Part shown: positions 1 through 9,090 of the stretch, in pieces
Position numbering within the stretch: the first letter of the stretch is position 1
How the letters are laid out: each line of letters starts with the position of its first letter
From: Planctomycetota bacterium
GTDB lineage: Bacteria > Planctomycetota > UBA11346
NCBI GenBank assembly: GCA_013816485.1
Contig: JACDEI010000011.1
Coordinates: forward strand, 1-64,000
DNA length: 64,000 bases
Reading direction: 5' to 3'
Program-made: the position numbers and the translations under genes
The notes under the pieces: generated by a model
What the model was told of the DNA's origin: nothing
What the model saw: the letters and a program-made list of their open reading frames with translations, nothing else
Database searches by the model: none

Positions 1-135
1 CTACGGGAGAAAACGAGCGGTCACCGGAGTCGTTTCTCAGACAAGAACCATCACTGGCCTGATTTCACTCCGCCACAGCCGGCCATGGGCTCCGGTTTCG
101 TGGCCTCATTTTACGCCGGCGGATACAGACGTTGA
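1..135 (+). CDS. C-terminal fragment of an unidentified protein (5' end outside window)
   Basis: Frame 1 is open from the first base to a TGA at 133-135 and encodes the last 44 residues of a protein whose start lies outside the window. The residues are rich in Gly, Phe and Arg and match no family I recognise. The stop overlaps the TTG start of the next gene as TTGA, the same kind of 4-bp coupling seen repeatedly in this window. That is the main reason to believe that both the fragment and the downstream TTG start are real. The function cannot be judged from this piece. Confidence 0.5.
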   Translation, partial: LREKTSGHRSRFSDKNHHWPDFTPPQPAMGSGFVASFYAGGYRR

Positions 136-1196
136 GGCAACGGGGCATCGCAACCAAGAAAGGTATCGTGTTGGTATTCCACGGGTTCAACACCGGCGAT
201 GCGTTCGACGCCTCCAAGCCGACTGCTGGATCAGACAAGCAGATGGATTACTGGCCCAAAGTGCAGTACCTCTACCGCACTCATGGATTGTCCGAACAGG
301 ATTGGATGATCCTCCATGTCTGGTGGTCGGGCACCTATGTTCCAAATGCTGGCCTTGCCCCTGCGCCAGCTTGGTACAACTATGATAACGCTTTGGCGGT
401 GGATGCCGGTCTGAGGTCGGTGAGGAATGTTATCAATGAAATCCGCGAAGCGATTGATGTCGATGGAGATCAGTCAATCGATCCGGCGGATTTCGTAATC
501 GCGTTGCAAGCTGAGAGTATGGGAAATCGAGTCGCGGTTAGTCTTTGCGATCAATTGCGTTCAACTCTTGAAGACAGCCCGGGCCGCGATTTTGACTCAA
601 TGCCACATCTGCGGTTCATGATGCTGCACCCAGCGCTTCGTCGTCCGGATGTTGATATCGAACAACAGGAAGCGGTGACCGATCCCGCGATGTATCCCGT
701 CAGCCCACTATTGGCGGAAATGTCTTCGATTCGACAGGCGCTCTATGGGGAAGATGTCCTGCTACATCATTCGTTGTTCGACAAGGCGGGATTGGCATTC
801 TCATTCGCCCAGGGTGCCGAGATGTTGGGTCGGGATGGTACCCCCGGTGCTTACGATGGGCAGATAGGGAATAGCATGGTCAAGATCCATAAACGCGTTG
901 CGAACGACGGGACAGATTTCGTCGACCTGTGGCACGTCGATCTGATGGGATGGACCATCGAAGGCGAACACAGCCGCTCACGCTCGACGTTCCGCAGCAA
1001 TCATCCGATGGGATCTGCCGCTGCGGCCACCCACTGGGTACCCGTAGCCTCGTCAGCCTGGAACATCCTCGGCGGAATTCGGATGTATTATGCCACTGAT
1101 CTGCCCGTCGGGAATGTCCTGGAAATGAAATCGGGACATATCGATCCGACCTGGAACGGACTGTCTAATTACGTGATGACCGGTGCAATCCCATGA
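132..1196 (+). CDS. alpha/beta-hydrolase-fold protein with an internal EF-hand-like loop
   Basis: The protein has 354 residues. It opens with a hydrophobic strand and an HGFNTG oxyanion-type motif, followed by a nucleophile elbow AESMGN with Ser near residue 129, as in lipase/esterase-like alpha/beta hydrolases. A His in the C-terminal third (GEHSR) could complete a triad. Between the two motifs, residues about 110-121 (DVDGDQSIDPAD) form a textbook 12-residue EF-hand calcium loop, which is unusual inside this fold. There is no signal peptide. The TTG start is chosen because it overlaps the upstream stop (TTGA), and the 3' end overlaps the next gene as ATGA. The operon position suggests it acts together with the following lipoprotein. 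The substrate is unknown; a lipase or phospholipase is possible. Confidence 0.65.
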   Translation: MRQRGIATKKGIVLVFHGFNTGDAFDASKPTAGSDKQMDYWPKVQYLYRTHGLSEQDWMILHVWWSGTYVPNAGLAPAPAWYNYDNALAVDAGLRSVRNVINEIREAIDVDGDQSIDPADFVIALQAESMGNRVAVSLCDQLRSTLEDSPGRDFDSMPHLRFMMLHPALRRPDVDIEQQEAVTDPAMYPVSPLLAEMSSIRQALYGEDVLLHHSLFDKAGLAFSFAQGAEMLGRDGTPGAYDGQIGNSMVKIHKRVANDGTDFVDLWHVDLMGWTIEGEHSRSRSTFRSNHPMGSAAAATHWVPVASSAWNILGGIRMYYATDLPVGNVLEMKSGHIDPTWNGLSNYVMTGAIP

Positions 1197-2971
1197 TGCA
1201 TGGGCGGCAGTGTCTTTCTTTCTTGTTCACGGTCGCGGTCCTGTTGACGAGCTGTGGCGAGACACCCCGGTCGGAGAAAGTACCGGAGGTGAGGGCCGAC
1301 CTGCCCGATCGCTTCATCAACGCCATCGGCATGCCGATGATTTTGGTGCGTGGCGGTACGTTCGAGATGGGGGTGAATGGCGATCCGCTGGGAACTGGGC
1401 TTGGGGCATCCTACAGTCCTCGCCACCAAGTGACGCTCTCGGATTTCTATTTGGCAAAGTACGAGGTGACTAAGGGCGTCTTCCGCCAGTTCGTCGCCGA
1501 GACGGGGATCGGTGCCGACTTGCCGGAACTGGACCCGATGGCGACGGTGGAACGGCCCGATGACTATGATCGGCACTTGGTTTTCTCCAAGGCACCTGGT
1601 GATGAGTACCCGATCTACCGCTGCGACTGGATCACGGCGATGAAGTTCTGTGAATGGTTGTCAAAGAAGGAGGGCCGGACTTATCGCCTACCGTACGAGG
1701 CGGAGTGGGAATACGCGGCACGTTCGGGAACCGATACTGGGCAGTGGTGGTACAGCACGGTCAAGAAGCCACGGGTTCCGCCCGACACGTACGCTGCGCA
1801 CGGCAATCCCATCAGCGACACAGCATACCTGCGTGGCTGTGCGCCGCCGGGGGCCTACCCAGCAAATCCCTGGGGATTTTATGACATGCTCGGGAATGCG
1901 AAGGAATGGTGTATGGACCGGTATGCGGAGCAGTATCCGTCCACTCCGCAGCGTGATCCCACTGGCCCTCGTTTCGGAGAGGAAAGAATTATTCGGGGGG
2001 GTGGGGTGGGGAGCTCAGTCTTTGCGCTGAATGCCTACTTCCATGGCCCTGGGGTTCCGGAAAGTCGGCAGGCCGGTATCCGCTTGGTGTGTGTGATCGA
2101 TCGGGCATTTTCTCTACTTGCTCCCCTGCCTCTGGAACTGGTGCCACCTCAACCCGTAGCGGTTGATCCGTTGCCATCGGTCACGGCCCGACTTCCGGGT
2201 GAGGTGCCGTTGGAACTGCTTGTAGTCCCTGCAGGTTTGGTGCTGCTCGGCAGTCCCTCGAACGAGCGTGGACGTGGCTACCACAATGAAGGACCACAGA
2301 CGCAGGTCGAGATCGTCCAACCCTTCCTGCTCGGTCGTTTCGAGGTGACGCAGCGCCAGTACGAAGCGGTGATGGGCGTGAATCCGAGCGTGTTCAAGCA
2401 TCCGGACCATCCGGTGGAGGCGGTCGCACGCCCGGACGTATTGGCCTTCAGTAAACGGTTGACCGAATATGAGCGCGCTGCCGGACGTTTGCCGGTCGAT
2501 GGTGCCTACCGCTTGCCAACGGAGGAGGAATGGGAGTACGCCTGCCGTGCGGGTACCGCGACAGCCTTCTCGTTTGGTGAGAACTCCGAACTCTTGGGCT
2601 GGTATGGCGTATACGACGTGCTCGGCGGTACGCAGAAAGTCGGCGGGAAATGGCCGAATCCGTGGGGTTTTTTCGATTTCCATGGCAACGTTCAAGAGAT
2701 GTGCGAATCCCGCTTGGGGGTCTATCCCGGTGGTCGAGTGCAGGTGCCGTATCGAACGAAGCGTCGAGCTGGTACCTATTGGGTGTGTCGTGGGGGTTCG
2801 TGGAACACCGGTTGGATCCCGTGTCGTTCGGCGGCGCGCCGCGCGATCTGGTACAACTTGGATGACGCGGATCGCTGCGAGTTCATCGGCTTCCGTTTGG
2901 CCCGGACGCTGGGGATGGAAGAGATAAATGAATTCGAGGCCAAGGGGTTGCTCAAGTCGCGTTCGAAATAG
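1193..2971 (+). CDS. lipoprotein with two tandem FGE/SUMF1-type domains
   Basis: The protein has 592 residues. The N-terminus is a lipoprotein signal ending in a lipobox (LLTSC, Cys about residue 21), so it is probably lipid-anchored. Two formylglycine-generating-enzyme-like domains follow, at about residues 36-303 and 320-580. Each shows the family landmarks: a GG.F.MG-type or G.VLLGS-type opening, EVT near the first helix, a YRLP.E.EWEYA box, NPWGF.D..GN..E, and a C-terminal RGG...GIRL or RGGSW...GFRL strand. The Cys pair that makes catalytic FGE active is not obvious, so a binding or scaffolding role is more likely than sulfatase maturation. The start overlaps the hydrolase stop (ATGA; an ATGATG gives two adjacent candidate starts). 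Confidence 0.85.
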   Translation: MMHGRQCLSFLFTVAVLLTSCGETPRSEKVPEVRADLPDRFINAIGMPMILVRGGTFEMGVNGDPLGTGLGASYSPRHQVTLSDFYLAKYEVTKGVFRQFVAETGIGADLPELDPMATVERPDDYDRHLVFSKAPGDEYPIYRCDWITAMKFCEWLSKKEGRTYRLPYEAEWEYAARSGTDTGQWWYSTVKKPRVPPDTYAAHGNPISDTAYLRGCAPPGAYPANPWGFYDMLGNAKEWCMDRYAEQYPSTPQRDPTGPRFGEERIIRGGGVGSSVFALNAYFHGPGVPESRQAGIRLVCVIDRAFSLLAPLPLELVPPQPVAVDPLPSVTARLPGEVPLELLVVPAGLVLLGSPSNERGRGYHNEGPQTQVEIVQPFLLGRFEVTQRQYEAVMGVNPSVFKHPDHPVEAVARPDVLAFSKRLTEYERAAGRLPVDGAYRLPTEEEWEYACRAGTATAFSFGENSELLGWYGVYDVLGGTQKVGGKWPNPWGFFDFHGNVQEMCESRLGVYPGGRVQVPYRTKRRAGTYWVCRGGSWNTGWIPCRSAARRAIWYNLDDADRCEFIGFRLARTLGMEEINEFEAKGLLKSRSK

Positions 2972-3116
2972 ACGCCTCTCCCCATCTCGACACGTAGTCT
3001 TGTTGCATGAAGGTTGGTGACGATCCTTTGAGTGTGAAGCGATCGGATACTCGACTTCGATGAGTTTGGTTGCCGCAATGTGTTTGGCATCACGCAGTCT
3101 CGATCTACACATCACC

Positions 3117-5306
3117 ATGCGAGATACATATCGTGCCGTTCCTCCTGCTCTTCCCAATCACGCGGAGTTTCCGTTTTCGGTCCGCATCATCTTACTCACA
3201 CTCTTCTCTACGACCGGATGGGTCGCAGATCAGCGGGAGGTCCAGTCGCTCAACGACCAATGGCTTTTCCAACTGATCGATACGGAGATCTCCGTTCCAT
3301 TGCCAGCGCAATGGATGCCCCTTTCCCTCCCCCACACCTGGAATGCGGAGGATGGTTCCCAGGTCAGACACGCCTACAAGCGCGGTGTTGGTTACTACCA
3401 ACGCTCCTTACCCATTCCCGACGAGTGGCGAACCAAGTCGATCTTCCTGACGATCGGCGCAGCCAACGCCAAGGCCCAGGTCTCACTCAATGGCCAGATG
3501 ATTCTTGAGCATCGCACCGGATTCACCGCCTTCACCGCCGACCTGACTCCGCACCTGCGCGCGATAGCCGACCAGGATGTGCAGATCACGGTCGACAACC
3601 GCCACAACCTCGACTACCCGCCCCTGGTCTCCGACTACACCTTCTTCGGCGGCATCCATCGTCAGGCGTGGATCACTGTCACCGATCCGGTGCACGTCAG
3701 CCTGACGCATAACGGATCGTCCGGAGTCTACCTGATCCAACGGCAGGTCGACCGCGGGCGCGCAGAGGTCGAAGCGCAGATCGAAATCGTCAATGACCTC
3801 GCCTCCGACATCGCAGATGCCGTGGTGTCGATCGAGGTTTTGGACCAGACCGGGAAAGCAGTCGCTAGCGTTCGCAGCGAGCCATTGGTGTTGGCCGCGA
3901 AACAGGGACAACGTGTGTCGTTGCCCGTGGTCATCGAACGTCCACGCCTGTGGGACGGCCGCGTGGATCCTTTCCGCTACCAAGCACGGGTGCGGGTGTG
4001 GCGTGGCGAGCGACAGACCGATGAAGTCATCCAACCGCTCGGTCTGCGTTTCTTTTCCGTCGATCCCAACCGTGGATTCCTGCTCAATGGCCGGCCGTAC
4101 GATCTGCATGGTCCGAGTCTGCATCAGGATCACGCCGTCAAAGGATGGGCGATAAGCGACCAGGACCGTATCATCGATGTCGGTTTGTTGCAGGAACTCG
4201 GTGCGACTGCCGTGCGTCTGGTGCATTATCCGCACGCTCCGGCAACACTCGATTTGTTGGACCGCGCCGGCATCATCGCGTGGTCGGAGATCCCGATCGC
4301 CTACCGCATCGGCAAGATGCCTGCTTTTGGTGAGAGCTGCCAGACCATGCTGCGTGAGATGATCTGCCAGTTGTACAACCACCCATCGATCTGTTTCTGG
4401 GGTCTGTACAATGAGATGACGGGCTTGCGCGTAGATCATCGGCAACTCATCACCGATCTGAATCAGACGGCGAAAACCCTGGATCCCATACGTCTGACCA
4501 CCGGCTCCGCCGGTGCGATGGAGACCGATCCCATCTGCGACATCACCGACTGTGTGGCGTTTAACCGCTACTTCGGCTGGTTCATCCCCAAAGCCAATCT
4601 CTTCGCACCATGGGCGGCCAGTAGCCACCGGTTGTTCCCCGAACGACGCATCGGCGTGGCGGAGTACGGCGGTGAAGGCAATCCCACGGTGCATGCTGAC
4701 CGTCGAACGCCGCAGACCAGTGTCATGATCGGACGCGACTCGCGCATGGGCAGCGAGGAATACCAGACGCAGTTGCATGAAGAACTGTGGATGCAGATGG
4801 CGGACAAACCGTACCTGTGGTGCAAGTTTGGTTGGACCATGGCCGACTGGTCGACCGGTGGCATTAAAGGACCGACACCATGGCCGAACGATGGCGTCAG
4901 CTTGTTTGGTCTCGTCACCCACGACCGCAAGCTCAAGAAGGACGCGTTCTTTTGGTACCAAGCTAATTGGAGCAATCTGCCGATGCTGCACATCGCCGAG
5001 CGCCGTTTCACCGCGCGCGTGTTCCGCGAATTCGATCTGCGGGTGTACAGCAACTTGCCGGGCAGGCTGGCGGTCACCATGAACGGAGAACCGCTGAAGG
5101 CGCATCCGGAAATCCTTGGCCGGCGCTACCTGTGGCCGAACCTGCAGGCACCCCCTGGGAAAGTGAAGATCACCGTGACGGGCGAAGCCAATAGCAAAAC
5201 CTTCACCGATTCCGTGGAGTGGGATCTGCCTGATTTGCTTCCGCCGCGTGCCGCGCCCAAACCGGGTGATGAACCAGCCAAGCCGCCAGAAAAACCGGAT
5301 TTCTGA
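3117..5306 (+). CDS. exported glycoside hydrolase family 2 (beta-galactosidase/glucuronidase-like)
   Basis: About 729 residues. A hydrophobic stretch near the N-terminus (IILLTLFSTTGWVA) looks like a signal sequence. It is followed by the GH2 sugar-binding jelly roll (SLPHTWN, GVGYYQRS, NG..LEHRTGFTAF), an Ig-like domain, and a TIM barrel. The acid/base Glu lies in NHPSICFWGLYNE and the nucleophile Glu in IGVAEYGGEG. It probably releases non-reducing-end sugars from polysaccharide outside the cytoplasm. The frame is open back to 3060, so the start is uncertain; I prefer the ATG at 3117. The C-terminus is a Pro-rich tail ending KPPEKPDF that is not part of the family and resembles tails of two other exported proteins here. 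Confidence 0.85.
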   Translation: MRDTYRAVPPALPNHAEFPFSVRIILLTLFSTTGWVADQREVQSLNDQWLFQLIDTEISVPLPAQWMPLSLPHTWNAEDGSQVRHAYKRGVGYYQRSLPIPDEWRTKSIFLTIGAANAKAQVSLNGQMILEHRTGFTAFTADLTPHLRAIADQDVQITVDNRHNLDYPPLVSDYTFFGGIHRQAWITVTDPVHVSLTHNGSSGVYLIQRQVDRGRAEVEAQIEIVNDLASDIADAVVSIEVLDQTGKAVASVRSEPLVLAAKQGQRVSLPVVIERPRLWDGRVDPFRYQARVRVWRGERQTDEVIQPLGLRFFSVDPNRGFLLNGRPYDLHGPSLHQDHAVKGWAISDQDRIIDVGLLQELGATAVRLVHYPHAPATLDLLDRAGIIAWSEIPIAYRIGKMPAFGESCQTMLREMICQLYNHPSICFWGLYNEMTGLRVDHRQLITDLNQTAKTLDPIRLTTGSAGAMETDPICDITDCVAFNRYFGWFIPKANLFAPWAASSHRLFPERRIGVAEYGGEGNPTVHADRRTPQTSVMIGRDSRMGSEEYQTQLHEELWMQMADKPYLWCKFGWTMADWSTGGIKGPTPWPNDGVSLFGLVTHDRKLKKDAFFWYQANWSNLPMLHIAERRFTARVFREFDLRVYSNLPGRLAVTMNGEPLKAHPEILGRRYLWPNLQAPPGKVKITVTGEANSKTFTDSVEWDLPDLLPPRAAPKPGDEPAKPPEKPDF

Positions 5307-5408
5307 AGCCGTGTCTGATCAACACCGATTACGACCGGGTGAATGGAAGCGCGTCACTGGACGTGTGGCCCCTTGTCGCGCGCTCGTGGCCTTTTACGCC
5401 AACCATCC

Positions 5409-6305
5409 ATGAAAGGCATCCTCCTCGCCGGTGGCACCGGTTCCCGTCTCCATCCGCTGACCCTGGCGGTGAACAAGCACCTGCTGCCGGTCGCCGGCAC
5501 GCCGATGATCTTCCATCCGCTGGCGTTGTTGCTGCGGGCGGGGGTCCGTGATCTGCTGGTCGTCACCACGCCGCGGGATCGTCCCGCTTTCGAACAGTTG
5601 CTCGGCGATGGCGGACAATGGGGCGTCACCATCGCCTATGCCGAGCAGCAGGCACCGTCAGGTGTACCGCAGGCGTTGGGACTCGCTCGCACCTGGAGCG
5701 CAGGTCAGCCGGTCGTTGTGGCGTTGGGTGACAATATCTTCGTCGGTGGAGGTGTGACAGCGGTCGTACGTGCGGCGTGGCAGAGCCATCCCGATGCGCG
5801 GATTTTTTCCTACGCCGTGGCTGATCCGCGTTCTTACGGCGTGGTGATCACCACGCCGCAGGGTGGCATCGTGGATCTGGTGGAGAAGCCGACCGATCCT
5901 GCGGTCGGAGCCCGTGCGGTACCTGGGTTGTATGTGTACGGCGCGCAGGTGTTCGCGGCGATCGATGAGGTGTGTGGACATCCGGGACGTCAAGCCGATG
6001 TGACTGATCTGAACCGCTGGTTCTGGACTAGAGGACTGCTGACCGTCACTCCCTTGGCCGCTGACGTCGGTTGGTGCGATGCCGGCACGCATGAGACCCT
6101 GGCGCAGGCGGTGGCGATGGTCGAACGTGCAGAGGCCCGTACTGGGCGGATGGTGACCTGCCCAGAGGAGATCGCCTGGGAGCACGGCTGGATCAGTGAT
6201 GCGCAGGTCCGGCAGCGTCTTCCGAACCTTGGTAGCGGGCCGTATGGGGAATACCTGCGGCGGGTCCTAGCCAAGGGCCGTTCAGGTGCCGCGACCGTGT
6301 CGTGA
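5409..6305 (+). CDS. rmlA: glucose-1-phosphate thymidylyltransferase
   Basis: The protein has 298 residues, the usual size for RmlA, which makes dTDP-glucose from glucose-1-phosphate and dTTP. The N-terminus carries the nucleotidyltransferase signature GGTGSRLHPLT followed by NKHLLPVAGTPM. Further motifs are ALGDN (metal-binding Asp), VEKP and GLYVY. The end, HGWISDAQ...YGEYL, is the typical RmlA C-terminus. The frame extends upstream to 5343, but the family begins at the ATG at 5409 (MKGILLAGG). The 3' end overlaps the convergent SDR gene by 24 bp. rmlB follows about 1.7 kb downstream on the same strand. Confidence 0.9.
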   Translation: MKGILLAGGTGSRLHPLTLAVNKHLLPVAGTPMIFHPLALLLRAGVRDLLVVTTPRDRPAFEQLLGDGGQWGVTIAYAEQQAPSGVPQALGLARTWSAGQPVVVALGDNIFVGGGVTAVVRAAWQSHPDARIFSYAVADPRSYGVVITTPQGGIVDLVEKPTDPAVGARAVPGLYVYGAQVFAAIDEVCGHPGRQADVTDLNRWFWTRGLLTVTPLAADVGWCDAGTHETLAQAVAMVERAEARTGRMVTCPEEIAWEHGWISDAQVRQRLPNLGSGPYGEYLRRVLAKGRSGAATVS

Positions 6306-6330
6306 GCGGTCGTGTCGTGAGCGGTCGTGG
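6282..6330. repeat. 15-bp direct repeat in the rmlA/SDR convergent overlap
   Basis: Two adjacent copies of a 15-bp unit (gtgtcgtgagcggtc) lie at about 6297-6326 across the end of rmlA. Because 15 is a multiple of three, the copies are read as a repeated pentapeptide (HDRSR) in the SDR protein on the minus strand. The rmlA stop codon lies inside the repeat. Confidence 0.7.
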
Positions 6331-7079
6331 GCCAGGAACGGCCGCACCAAGCACGGACACCAGTGCCACGCCAGCAGCAAAAACCAGGCATGCCAGGTGA
6401 TGACGGCTTCCGTCCGTCGGCGATCAATCGCACGGACGATCTTGCGTGCCGCGTCGGATGTCGGCATGGCCCAGCGCGACGGTGTCGGCGTCAGTCCGGG
6501 AATCAGCGCGCCCATGTGGTCCCGGTGATCGATGTCGCTGACGATCAACCCAGGGGTGATGAGAGTGACCGACACTCCACTGCCTGCCAGCTCCAGGCGT
6601 AGGCCTTCCGCCACGGGGCGCAGCGCTGCTTTGCTCATGGCATAGGCGATCGCGCCACGGGTGGTGACCGAGCCGGCCACGCTGCCGATGATGACCAGTC
6701 GTCCCCGCGTAGCGCGCAGCAACGGCAGGGTGGCCTGAATGGTCGTCAGGACGCCGAAGACGTTGGTCTCGAACTGTCGGCGGATGTCGGCCATGGTGAG
6801 GTCAGAGAGATCGCCGCGCAGCGCGTAGCCGGCATTGGCGATGACCACGTCGAGTCCTTCCAGGGTGTCCTGGGCGTACGTCACCGCATTCGCGATGACC
6901 ACGGGGTCGGCGACATCCCCTGGGAAAGCGATCCCATGCACCGCGGTGGTCACCGACTGTAATCGTTCACTCGGACGGGCGACCAGGATCACCTTGGCGC
7001 CGCGCTGGGCATACTGGTGCGCCAGGGCTGCGCCGATGCCGGAGGATGCACCGGTAATGAGAACGCGCTCGCTGGCCAT
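6282..7079 (-). CDS. short-chain dehydrogenase/reductase (SDR) with a repeat-derived C-terminus
   Basis: 265 residues from the ATG at 7079 (MASERVLITG). It is a classical SDR: TGASSGIG nucleotide-binding motif, IANAG, the catalytic Ser in IIGSVAG, and YAMSK (Tyr/Lys). The TPG after the active site is also present. The substrate is unknown. The C-terminal part is odd: a hydrophobic Trp-rich segment is followed by HDRSRHDRSRHGRGT, encoded by a 15-bp direct repeat that overlaps the rmlA 3' end. The tail looks like an accidental extension into the convergent gene. Confidence 0.85.
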   Translation of the reverse strand: MASERVLITGASSGIGAALAHQYAQRGAKVILVARPSERLQSVTTAVHGIAFPGDVADPVVIANAVTYAQDTLEGLDVVIANAGYALRGDLSDLTMADIRRQFETNVFGVLTTIQATLPLLRATRGRLVIIGSVAGSVTTRGAIAYAMSKAALRPVAEGLRLELAGSGVSVTLITPGLIVSDIDHRDHMGALIPGLTPTPSRWAMPTSDAARKIVRAIDRRRTEAVITWHAWFLLLAWHWCPCLVRPFLAHDRSRHDRSRHGRGT

Positions 7080-7255
7080 GTGCCTGCGATACTGTGTGCG
7101 AGTTACCTGAGGCAATGCTCGGCTGGTCACCCTGGGTCACCCTGGGTGGCCGGTCGACCAACATATCCGGTGATTCTTGACCGGGTGCGAGTGGCCAGAC
7201 GGTAGTGGTGCAGGCCGCGGGCAGTTGCTCGGCATCCCGGCAGCAAGGCTGTTTC

Positions 7256-7999
7256 ATGACCACCTCTGATCGCAAGGCGCCGACGCTGAGCATCATCATC
7301 ACTGCTTATCAGGATGCCGCGGCGATCCCGGAACTCGCGCAGGAGATCACCATCGCCATGCAAGCGGCGGGCGTGACGTGGGAGGCCATCTGGATCGATG
7401 ACGGTTCCACTGACGAGACCCTGGCACGATTGCAGGCCCTGCCGCCGCCGCATCGCTACCGCAGTTTTGAGCACAATCACGGCCAGTCCGCAGGGTATCG
7501 CGCTGGAGCAGAAGCGGCTCGTGGGACGTGGCTGGCGACGCTGGATGGAGATGGGCAGAACGATCCGGCCGACCTGCCGCGACTGTTGGCGGAAGCGCAG
7601 CGCCTGGGCGTCGATCTGGCGATCGGGTTCCGTTCACGCCGTCAGGACGATTGGCTGCGGCGGGTCAGCGCACGGATCGCCAACCGTTTCCGCAACTGGG
7701 CGACCGGCGTCACGGTGACCGATGCGGGATGCGCGTCCCGGGTGATGCGCACGGAACGGTTCCTCCAATTACCGTTCTTCCACGGGAACTTCTATTTTTT
7801 CCCGGTGCTGACCGTGATGGTCGGTGGGACCTTCTGCGAATTGCCGACCAATCATCGACCACGTCGTCACGGACGGACGAACTACGGCATTCGCAATCGC
7901 CTGATTCCTGGGATCATGGATCTGATCGGCGTGTGCTGGCTGCTGCGTCGTCATCGTCGTTGGGTGGTGCGTCAGGAATCCGGACGTGGGTCGCCATGA
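7256..7999 (+). CDS. family 2 glycosyltransferase, DPM/ArnC-like, soluble
   Basis: 247 residues from the ATG at 7256; the open frame upstream to 7205 has no family character. A GT-A fold is indicated by SIIITAYQDA, the WIDDGSTDET nucleotide-binding motif, GQSAGYRAG, and the metal-binding DGDGQNDP. The overall pattern is that of dolichyl- or undecaprenyl-phosphate sugar transferases, but the C-terminal membrane helices of ArnC-type enzymes are missing. It likely transfers a sugar during polysaccharide or lipid-linked glycan synthesis. It overlaps rmlB by ATGA, so the two should be co-translated. Confidence 0.85.
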   Translation: MTTSDRKAPTLSIIITAYQDAAAIPELAQEITIAMQAAGVTWEAIWIDDGSTDETLARLQALPPPHRYRSFEHNHGQSAGYRAGAEAARGTWLATLDGDGQNDPADLPRLLAEAQRLGVDLAIGFRSRRQDDWLRRVSARIANRFRNWATGVTVTDAGCASRVMRTERFLQLPFFHGNFYFFPVLTVMVGGTFCELPTNHRPRRHGRTNYGIRNRLIPGIMDLIGVCWLLRRHRRWVVRQESGRGSP

Positions 8000-9033
8000 C
8001 GCCACATCATCGCTTGCGTACCGTGTTGGTCACTGGTGGGTGCGGCTTCATCGGTTCGCATCTGATCCGGCATCTGCTCGGCTCGGATCCCCAGGTGGTC
8101 GTTGTTAACCTGGATGCCCTGACCTATGCCGGAATTCAAGAACGGTTGGCGGAGGTCGCATCTGCGCACGCGTCACGCTACCGCTTCCGGCACGGGGATG
8201 TTTGCGACGATCAACTAGTGGAACGCATCTTCCAGGAGCATGGTCCGGATACGGTCATCCATCTTGCGGCCGAGAGCCATGTCGACCGTGCGATCAGTGG
8301 TCCCGACCGGTTCATGCGCACGAATGTCCTCGGGACCATGACCCTGCTCAAGGCGGCACACTCCGCTTGGCAGGGGCGTACGGATGTGCGTTTCCATCAG
8401 GTCTCAACCGATGAGGTCTTCGGCTCGTTGCCATCTACCGGCCTGTTCACCGAGTCCTCGCCCTACCGGCCATCCAATCCCTACAGCGCGACGAAAGCCG
8501 CCGCCGATCATCTAGTCCAGGCCTGGCACCACACCTATGGCTTGCCGGTGACGATCTCGTACGGAACCAATACCTATGGTCCGCAGCAGTGTCCTGAGAA
8601 ATTGATTCCGCTGGCGATCACCCGGGCCTTGGCCGGGCAGCCCATACCCCTGTATGGCGATGGTCAGCACATCCGTGACTGGATGTATGTCGACGACCAC
8701 GTGCGGGGGATCGAGGCCATCGTCAGAACGGCAGAGACGGGTGGGCGGTTCCTTGTCGGCAGCCACCAGGAACTGACCAACCGCGATCTGTTGGAGCGTC
8801 TATGCCGGGTGCTGGATCAGCAGCGGCCACGGCATTCCGGAGCGAAGTACCGCGATCTGATCGTCTCGGCGGCGGACCGGCCTGGGCATGATCGTCGATA
8901 TGCCTCCGACACGTCGCATCTGCGAGCGACCCTGGGCTGGAGGGCGGAGGTGGGGATCGACGAGGGCTTGCTGCGGACGGTCAGGTGGCACGTAGAGCAG
9001 ACGGGGACTGAGGGAGATGCCGTGCTGAAATAG
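7996..9033 (+). CDS. rmlB: dTDP-glucose 4,6-dehydratase
   Basis: 345 residues. RmlB converts dTDP-glucose to dTDP-4-keto-6-deoxyglucose. Visible motifs are VTGGCGFIGSH (NAD), LDALTYAG, HLAAESHVDRAI, STDEVFGSL with the catalytic Asp-Glu, the catalytic YSATKAAAD (Y..xK), and TNTYGPQQ.PEKLIP. The same frame is open back to 7528, but that region is antiparallel to the family start; the ATG at 7996 overlaps the GT2 stop (ATGA). No rmlC or rmlD is in the window, so the 4-keto sugar must be finished by genes elsewhere. Confidence 0.93.
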   Translation: MTPHHRLRTVLVTGGCGFIGSHLIRHLLGSDPQVVVVNLDALTYAGIQERLAEVASAHASRYRFRHGDVCDDQLVERIFQEHGPDTVIHLAAESHVDRAISGPDRFMRTNVLGTMTLLKAAHSAWQGRTDVRFHQVSTDEVFGSLPSTGLFTESSPYRPSNPYSATKAAADHLVQAWHHTYGLPVTISYGTNTYGPQQCPEKLIPLAITRALAGQPIPLYGDGQHIRDWMYVDDHVRGIEAIVRTAETGGRFLVGSHQELTNRDLLERLCRVLDQQRPRHSGAKYRDLIVSAADRPGHDRRYASDTSHLRATLGWRAEVGIDEGLLRTVRWHVEQTGTEGDAVLK

Positions 9034-9090
9034 TGGTGTGGCCAGAGACGATGATGGTCTGGGATTTCTATCTGCGGTTTTGTCGGTTGG

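Noticed and set aside
2114..3157. 347-codon minus-strand open frame over the FGE gene
   Set aside because: It is antisense to two clear FGE-like domains.
3483..5105. 540-codon minus-strand open frame over the GH2 gene
   Set aside because: It is antisense to a glycosidase with both catalytic Glu motifs and has no domain of its own.
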